From: Cymodocea nodosa | Taxonomy: Eukaryota > Streptophyta > Magnoliopsida > Alismatales > Cymodoceaceae | Length of the DNA: 64,000 nt | Direction: 5' to 3' | Assembly: GCA_036874045.1 (NCBI GenBank) | Contig: JAZBRI010000003.1 | Location: 19,445,501-19,509,500 of the forward strand | In this document: positions 57,928 through 64,000 of the stretch, one piece after another | Layout: every line of letters starts with the position of its first letter | How positions within the stretch are numbered: position 1 is the stretch's first letter | Notes under the pieces: model-generated | Told to the model about the DNA's origin: nothing | Databases searched by the model: none | Seen by the model: only the letters and a program-made list of their open reading frames with translations | Made by a program: the position numbers and the translations under genes

Positions 57928-60126
57928 TGTTTAGAATGAAAAAGTGCATATTATTAACGGTTAAATGATGGTTAATTACATAATATTTAGCTTATCATAT
58001 GAGAATTAAGACATTATGTTATAATTGCACTGTTATATGCTTTAATTAAAGAATCTGCTTAATTTTGGGGAATTAATGTTAATTTAGTACATTTCTGAAC
58101 TGTCGGTAAGTTGCAGGCTGTGAAACTCTTAAGTATCCGAATTTTCTGATATTTCGGACAGTCATGTTTAACATACCGAACATATTTCGGACAGTTATGT
58201 TTAATAGATCGAACATGTATCAGATAGTTATGTTTAAATTGCCAAACAATTATGTTTTGAAAGAATAGTTTATTATTTCCTGAAGTACACATGTTGAAAC
58301 CATAATGCATGACTTAAGTGAACTTTTAGTGAGTTATCTATAACTATCCGAAATTACAGTTGGGCATCAGACAATAATATGTGTAACTCTCCGAAATCTC
58401 TTTTTATTTATAAAATAGCTGTGGACACGTGTCATTTCTGGTAAAGTGACTTAAGTGGATTTTTGGTGAGTTATCTGTAACTATCCGAAATGCATTTGAG
58501 CATCGGATAGTTAGACCTATAACTCTCCAAAATGTGTATTTTATTATTAAACTACTACTGACATGTGTCGAGATCTGGTAGATTTACTTAAGTTATATAT
58601 CGGTGAGTTATCTGTAACTATCCGTAATGCACCTAAGCATCAGATAGTTAAGTTTGTAAGTATCCGAAATGCACCTGAGCATCAAATAGTTAAGTTTGTA
58701 AGTATCCAAAATGCACCTAAGCATCAGATAGTTAAATTTATGCACGTGTTTTATAGTTAAATCAACGAAGAAAGTCCGTTGAGTTATCTGTAACTCCATG
58801 GACTATTTATTTTCTAATATGCCACTATAGCGGTTGTAGAAACAGGACAGTTGGAAGAAAAACCATGATTGCATGTATTGCGCAGGGAGAAGAAAGCATC
58901 GTCGTTGATATGAATGAAGGAAATCCAACCAACCATTCAAGCAGAAGCAGTTACCACTGAAGAAATATAAAAGAAAAGAAGAAAAGAAGTAAATTGTGTG
59001 TGATCGATGGACGGTCAGTGTGTACAGAGGAGGAGCACCGAGCTTTCTGTAGACAGTATCGGTAATTCTCCAAAGTACCACACCAACCATCATTACCACC
59101 ACTATAACCACCATAATCACCAACCATCGGAGGTCTGTGAGAATACTTTCTTGATGTCGGGTCGATTCCGAGCCAAACACGGTGCCTGACAACCACTGTG
59201 ATGAGTGATCGCATCGCGGGAAGGGAAGCCATTTTCACCAAGCGCCGACTCATATTTCAGGAGATCATCTTGCAATTCTAGACTCGCGATTCTATAGAGA
59301 GAGGAGACAGAATTGTAAGTGGTTTAATTTTCAGTGGTGTAATCGTGTTGCAAGTAGTGACAGAAGTATTTACTATCGATTGAGATTACTTTACATTTCA
59401 CCTTTTGCCCATTTCCATGTTCATATTAAAACTAAAATACCAAAAACAATTTATCTTTGTTTGTATTTTGTATTTGAGTGTTGTATTGTTTGTGTTGTAT
59501 CGTGATTCATGTTATCTTTGTCAATGTTGTGATTGTTTTATGTTTGTTTTAGTTTTACAGTTTACTAAAATTGGTTCGTTCAAAAGACTTAAAGATTTTA
59601 ATGGTTACTGTGTGAATTATCTAAATGTTAGTATGATTAATGATAAATCCAGTGTTTACTAACATTAAAGAGCTTAATTGATGTTATTTACAATCTGTGG
59701 AATCGCCCAATAGTTGGCCGAATTCCTCTGTAAATAGCAGTATTAAAAAGAAAAAGCAGGCTCGTGGAGTTAACTTAAGTCCACGAGGTTAGTCCGTTGA
59801 GTTAGTCATAACTCAACGAACTTTGTTCGTTGAGTTAACTGTAATTCAATGGAGAGCTTACTGAATATATAAATTTGATTGTTAACAAACGAACAGTTCT
59901 AAGTTCTTAAGCAATTCCCTGTGGGATTGACCTGTACTTACACACTGATACAATAGACACTGCGCACTTGCAGTTAAAGTACAAATTGGAATTAATATCT
60001 AAATTGTATTAAAGGTTGTTTGTTTACTTCTAAAAGAGAAAGAATAGGCATAAAGATAAATTAACTAAGTAAAAACAGAAGTAACAAATCCAAGTTTTTC
60101 TAGTGTAGTGTTGGAAAATCCAAACA
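57928..60126 (+). repeat. LTR B copy 5, 5' LTR of a gypsy element
   Basis: 2199 bp from TGTTTAGAATG to CCAAACA. A hairpin array at 58100-58800 with units TTTCGGACAGT..., GTGAGTTATCT/TAACTATCCGAAA and CATCGGATAGTTAG/TATAACTCTCC; G-boxes at 58427 and 58743 plus decayed ones between. At 59759-59850 palindromes CGTTGAGTTA, four bases, TAACTCAACG occur in series. The 3' end carries CCTGTACTTACACAC and GCGCACTTGCAG, as in Athila LTR ends. Confidence 0.92.
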
Positions 60127-60133
60127 AGTTTTA

Positions 60134-60151
60134 TGGCGCCGTTGCCGAGGA
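60134..60151 (+). other. Primer binding site of gypsy B (tRNA-Asp type)
   Basis: TGGCGCCGTTGCCGAGGA, one base from the TGGCGCCGTTGCCGGGGA common in Athila-type elements, 7 bases after the LTR end. Confidence 0.85.
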
Positions 60152-60265
60152 ATTGAATTGACTAGAATTGAACTGACTAGAATAGAATTGAATTAATATA
60201 AGCAACTGTTAGAGTTGTTTCGTTTTAATAGCTAGAGTTTTGTGTTTTCTTCTGTAATTAAGAAT

Positions 60266-62190
60266 ATGGCATATGCTTATGCTCAAAGATTTCTGAAACC
60301 TGTAATTACCATATGTGAATTCTGCAATTCTGAAGAACACGACATTTCTAACTGTTTGAAACTGAGATGTTTACAGATGGTTAGATTCCATGAACAACAA
60401 ATGAATTATCTGTAGTATAATAGAGTTGAGTATGAGAACCATATAGTTTACCCAACTGATGGTCAGTATAAAATGTGTAATATGTTGAGAGACACGGAAG
60501 TTTTGGATAGGTATGAGAGACTGGAGCGTAGTATAGAGCAAAACCTGGACAAACTAGAATACTTTATGTGTCAGCAACAAGAAGTCAACCAATTAAACTA
60601 TAAGGAAGTATATTCAAAACCTAAAAATGATATAATTTATGAAACTAAAAAAACCATAATGAAAATTGATCAAAAATTGAATGCAATGAGATTAGATGAT
60701 CTAGAAAGAAAATTAAAAGCATTAGACGAATATACAATGAAAATACAAGTTATGCAATAGGATGATGAAAATTATAATGTTATAAACCTACCTAATTTGC
60801 AAAATACATAGCAAAGAGAAAATATTAATGCAAGAGAACTTAAAGAATGCACTTTAAAACTAAAAACAATTGAAGATCATAATCACAAAAATGATATACA
60901 AAAACATCATAAGAGTAACGAAAATCTGGAAGATGTATGTGTAACATTAAGACCTGGAACTGATATACCACCAAGAACTCAAAATGAAAATAATATGAAG
61001 GTGGATAAGAGTAAAAATCAAAATGATAATGAAAATGTAATAGCTGAAAATCTAGAAATCATTGAAGAACAATCTGAATCTGCTAATGAAGCTAAAAATG
61101 ACCAAACAAATCAACTAAAAGAAAAATAATCTTTTAAATCACAATCTTTAGCACCCTATCCTGAAAGATTACAACAAACAATACCTGAAAAATAAGAAAA
61201 AATCAGAGAAATTTTTGAAAAAGTAGAAGTTAACATTCCTTTGTTAGATCTATTGCAGAAAATGCCACCTTGTGCTTAATTTTTGAAGGATTGGAGTACT
61301 AGGAAAAGAGAGCGAAAAGTTCTTAGAAATGTCTTTTTAGCTGAGCAAAGTAGTTCTCTATTTCTGCCACAAATTCCTAAAAAATTATCTAATCCTGGAA
61401 TCCCTATTATATCATGCACCATAGGAAATACCATTCTAGAAAGAACCTTAATAGACTTAGGTGCAGGTATAAATGTTATGCCAAGTGATATATTTGTATC
61501 CTTAGGATTAGAAGGCTTAACTCCTACTAGTACGGTCATTCAATTAGCTGATAGAAGTATAAAATACCCTAGAGGAAAAATAGATGATGTCTTAATTAAA
61601 ATCAAAAACTCTATATATCCTATTGATATTGTAATCTTGGATTCCCAACAAATTAAGCATAAAAATAGTGATACATCTTTAATTTTGGGAAGGTCATTTT
61701 TAGCAACATCAGAGGCTGTTATAAATTGTAAAACTGGAGTAATGAAGTTAGCATATGGTAATGAGGATACTCAATTAAATATTTTCAAACCAAAAAGGTT
61801 TGAGGAGTTAGAAATGTCCTTACATACCATAGAATTTTTAGAGGATGAAAGAGATATGTTAGATGATGTGATTCAAGAAGAATTAAATAGGCAAATCAAT
61901 TCTGAAATTTTAGAAGAAAGTGAAAGCATAAATATAGAAGGAGATCAGGAAGAAATTAATTTAGAAAATGATGATCAATTAGGAGCTCTAGCTTCTGATA
62001 GGCAACATTTAGAATTGAAACATTTACCTCCTAAATTAACCTATATATTTCTGGAAGAGAAACGAACCTGTCCAATCATTATTGCTTAAGATTTAAAAGA
62101 GGATCAAATAGCTAAATTAAAAGATGTAGTAAAAAGTTATAAAGAAGCAATAGGAAGGACTATGACTGATATAAAAGGGTTAAGTTTTTC
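60266..62190 (+). pseudogene. Gypsy B gag-protease: zinc knuckle without capsid, then aspartic protease
   Basis: From ATG 60266 one frame runs through the region with several stops. Order: MAYAYAQRFLKP; zinc knuckle CEFCNSEEHDISNC (near 60318) within 20 residues of the start; a coiled coil (residues about 70-165, LERSIEQNLDKLEYF and LDDLERKLKALDEY); an Asn/Lys/Glu-rich linker; then the Athila-type protease (61283-61790: LSNPGIPIISCTIGN, TLIDLGAGINVMPSDIF with active-site DLGAG, IQLADRSIKYPRG, SLILGRSFLATSEAVI). It ends in the short KEAIGRTMTDIKGLS segment that precedes RT in Athila. The usual Athila capsid ahead of the knuckle is absent, as in the copy at 32236. RT and integrase are replaced by copia gag. 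Confidence 0.82.
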
Positions 62191-64000
62191 TTTGTATGAA
62201 GGCCAAAATCTTAATCGTCCTCCTTTATTTGATGGAATACAATTTGAATATTGGAAATATAGGATGACAATTTTTCTTCAAAGTATAGATCATAAGTTGT
62301 GGTTCATGATTTCTAAATCATATACTCCGTTATCTACCCCTTATAATACTTGGACAATTGCTAGAAAAGAAAATGAAACTCTAAATGCTAAGGGCTTAAA
62401 TATTTTATTTTGTGTATTGAGTTATGAACAGTTTAGTAAAGTGTCAGCTTATAAATCTGCTTATGAGGTGTGGCAGGCATTAGAAGTTTCACATGAAGGT
62501 ACTTCTCAAGTTAAAGAGACTAAGATAAACATGTTAATTCATAAGTATGAACTCTTTAAGATGCATGAAGACGAAAGTATTTCTAAGATGTTTTCCAGAT
62601 TTCTTGATATTATAAACTTTTTAAATGCTTAGGAAAGAATTTTGAACAGAAGAATTTGGTGAGGAAAATTCTCAGATTCCTAAGTTCTAAATGGTCTCAG
62701 AAAGTAACATCAATTGAGGAATCACGAGATTTAAATGTTTATACCATGAATGAACTAATAGGAAACTTAACTGCTTATGAAGTTCAATTAAATGAATCAT
62801 TGAGTCACAACAAACTAAAAATGAAGAAAGAAATAGCCTTTGAAATTAATTCAGATTCTAATATATCCACTAATTTTGATGAGGATTTGATTTTGCTGAC
62901 TAGGAAATTCAAGAAAGCATGGAAAGCTAGGAAACAGTAAAGGAATAAAAATGATAAACCCTTAACGTCAAGATCACTAAATGACAAGAATTCTTCATTC
63001 AGAAAGTATGTATGTTACAACTGTAAGAAGCCTGGACATCTTTCTCTAGATTGTCTTATAAGGAAAAATGAAAAACATAGTAGGACAAATTAGAAGAAGA
63101 CGGCTCAGAAAACTCAGAAAAAGTTTTATAAGAAAAAGGCTTTGAAGGTCACTTGGGATGATACGTCTGAAGAGTCTAAATTTAAGGAATCATCATCAAA
63201 ATCTTCACATTCAGAAGAAGAACTAGAGTTAGAAGGCGTTGCTCATGTGTGCTTCATGGTAGATGAGTCTGAGGTAATATTTGATCCTGAAAATTATTCA
63301 AATTTTAACTTTGATGAATTATTATGTGCTTATCATGCATTATTACAAAAGCTTAAAGGTTGTAAACTAGAAAATAAGAATATCAGAAACTCTTTATCCA
63401 TTGTGGAAGAAGAAAATAGTTTCCTGTCTATTACTTTAGAAAAGTTTAAATGTGATAATGAAAATCATGTTAGAGATTTGCATAAATTTAGATTTAGTGA
63501 ATGTGTCTTTCATGAACAAATACAAAATATAAATGCTGAAAAATTAAATATAGAATCTGAAAATGAAATGTTGAGAAAAAATATAAATGATCTCAAGTTA
63601 GAGATTGATAAATTAAAAATGAGAGAGCTAGATTTAAATTCTACCATTGAGAAATGAAATTTAAGTCAAACTAAGTTAGACAAACTAACTAGTACCCCTA
63701 CGATGTCATATAAATTTGGCTTAGGATTTGATTATCTTGAATATCCTGAATCTCAAGCCAATAAAGGATTTATTAGTTGCATTTCAAGTAAATCTAAGAC
63801 TAAAATTCCTTTTATCATGAAACAAGGTAATAAATACGTAGAAGTAGGTAATTCAAGGGATGAATCATGTAGTAATAATATAAATCAATGTGATTTGTCT
63901 AAATGTACTTCTAACATAACTATTAATGTTTCTAAAAATCTTGTTTCTTGTTCTGGAAATTCAGTTTCTAATGTTTCTAAAATTTCAGACAATTGTAGTA
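62190..64000 (+). pseudogene. SIRE-type copia gag joined in frame to gypsy B, running off the window
   Basis: YEGQNLNRPPLFDGIQFEYW begins a copia gag lacking its own start, LTR or PBS. Features: AKGLNILFCVLSYEQFSKVSA, SHEGTSQVKETKINMLIHKY, a one-base frameshift near 62635, VYTMNELIGNLTAYEVQLNE, a zinc knuckle CYNCKKPGHLSLDC (near 63018), acidic serine-rich KESSSKSSHSEEELELE, and a coiled-coil tail (63300-63655). Related to but distinct from SIRE-A gag. Two or three stops only, so fairly young. Continues past 64000. Confidence 0.82.

Noticed and set aside
58803..59253. Recurrent small ORFs in LTR B (also near 33564, 35749 and 43908), both strands
   Set aside because: They lie within LTRs, overlap on both strands, change length between copies and show no domain; they follow from LTR conservation, not coding.

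Overview
The window is nuclear DNA of a flowering plant, about 95% retrotransposon by eye. It is AT-rich, and nearly every coding segment is a broken piece of an LTR retrotransposon (Ty1/copia of the SIRE, Tork and Ale types; Ty3/gypsy of the Athila type). Only one intact host gene was found: a five-exon putative S-adenosylmethionine-dependent methyltransferase of the plant PMT family (50979-53259, minus strand). Its high-GC exons hint at a monocot, but this is weak evidence. No bacterial, organellar, CRISPR or tRNA-gene signal was seen.

Layout. 1-235: start of a minus-strand SIRE-type LTR (family A). 236-1912: Athila-type gypsy pol fragment. 1913-10689: full-length SIRE element (two 1844-bp LTRs), followed directly by a second partial internal region to 11718 (tandem array). 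12131-18226: minus-strand tandem of another SIRE-type LTR (family D), the first copy split by a solo gypsy LTR (family B) with target-site duplication (TSD) tatgg. 18227-24590: composite minus-strand block holding an accessory ORF, an Athila capsid gene, a captured F-box gene and the tail of another accessory ORF, with no reverse transcriptase. 24615-32235: plus-strand SIRE-type element (LTR D, pol, accessory ORF), split by a solo LTR (26184-27764). 32236-36934: two gypsy B LTRs in inverted orientation. 37131-47490: SIRE relative (LTR A') whose gag zinc knuckle is interrupted by a complete Tork element (39679-47148), itself interrupted by a solo gypsy B LTR. 47490-50500: copia RT and LINE fragments. 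50979-53259: host methyltransferase gene with about 2 kb of unique upstream DNA. 55400-57450: Ale-type copia remnant. 57451-64000: LTR D fragment, then a gypsy B element whose protease region runs in frame into a SIRE-type copia gag and off the window.

What stands out. (1) An F-box plus F-box-associated-domain gene sits inside a retroelement block. (2) The long LTRs of copia families A, A' and D and gypsy family B share the same modular architecture: short palindromic hairpins (GTTGAGTTA / TAACTCAAC, or TCGGAGAGTTA / TAACTATCCGA), and in A and B also G-boxes (CACGTG) at about 125-145 bp spacing. Hairpins of this type also lie upstream of each extra ORF. (3) A large accessory protein resembling the 'putative plant transposon protein' (Transposase_32-like) family lies in the env-like position of the SIRE-type elements, present as two full-length but diverged copies and two tails. 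(4) The gypsy B family carries a zinc knuckle without capsid, while the nearby Athila gag carries capsid without zinc knuckle. (5) There is an in-frame gypsy-copia chimera near 62190. Most premature stops look like C-to-T or G-to-A changes of Gln and Trp codons, as expected from deamination of methylated cytosines. All homology statements come from reading motifs; no database search was run.
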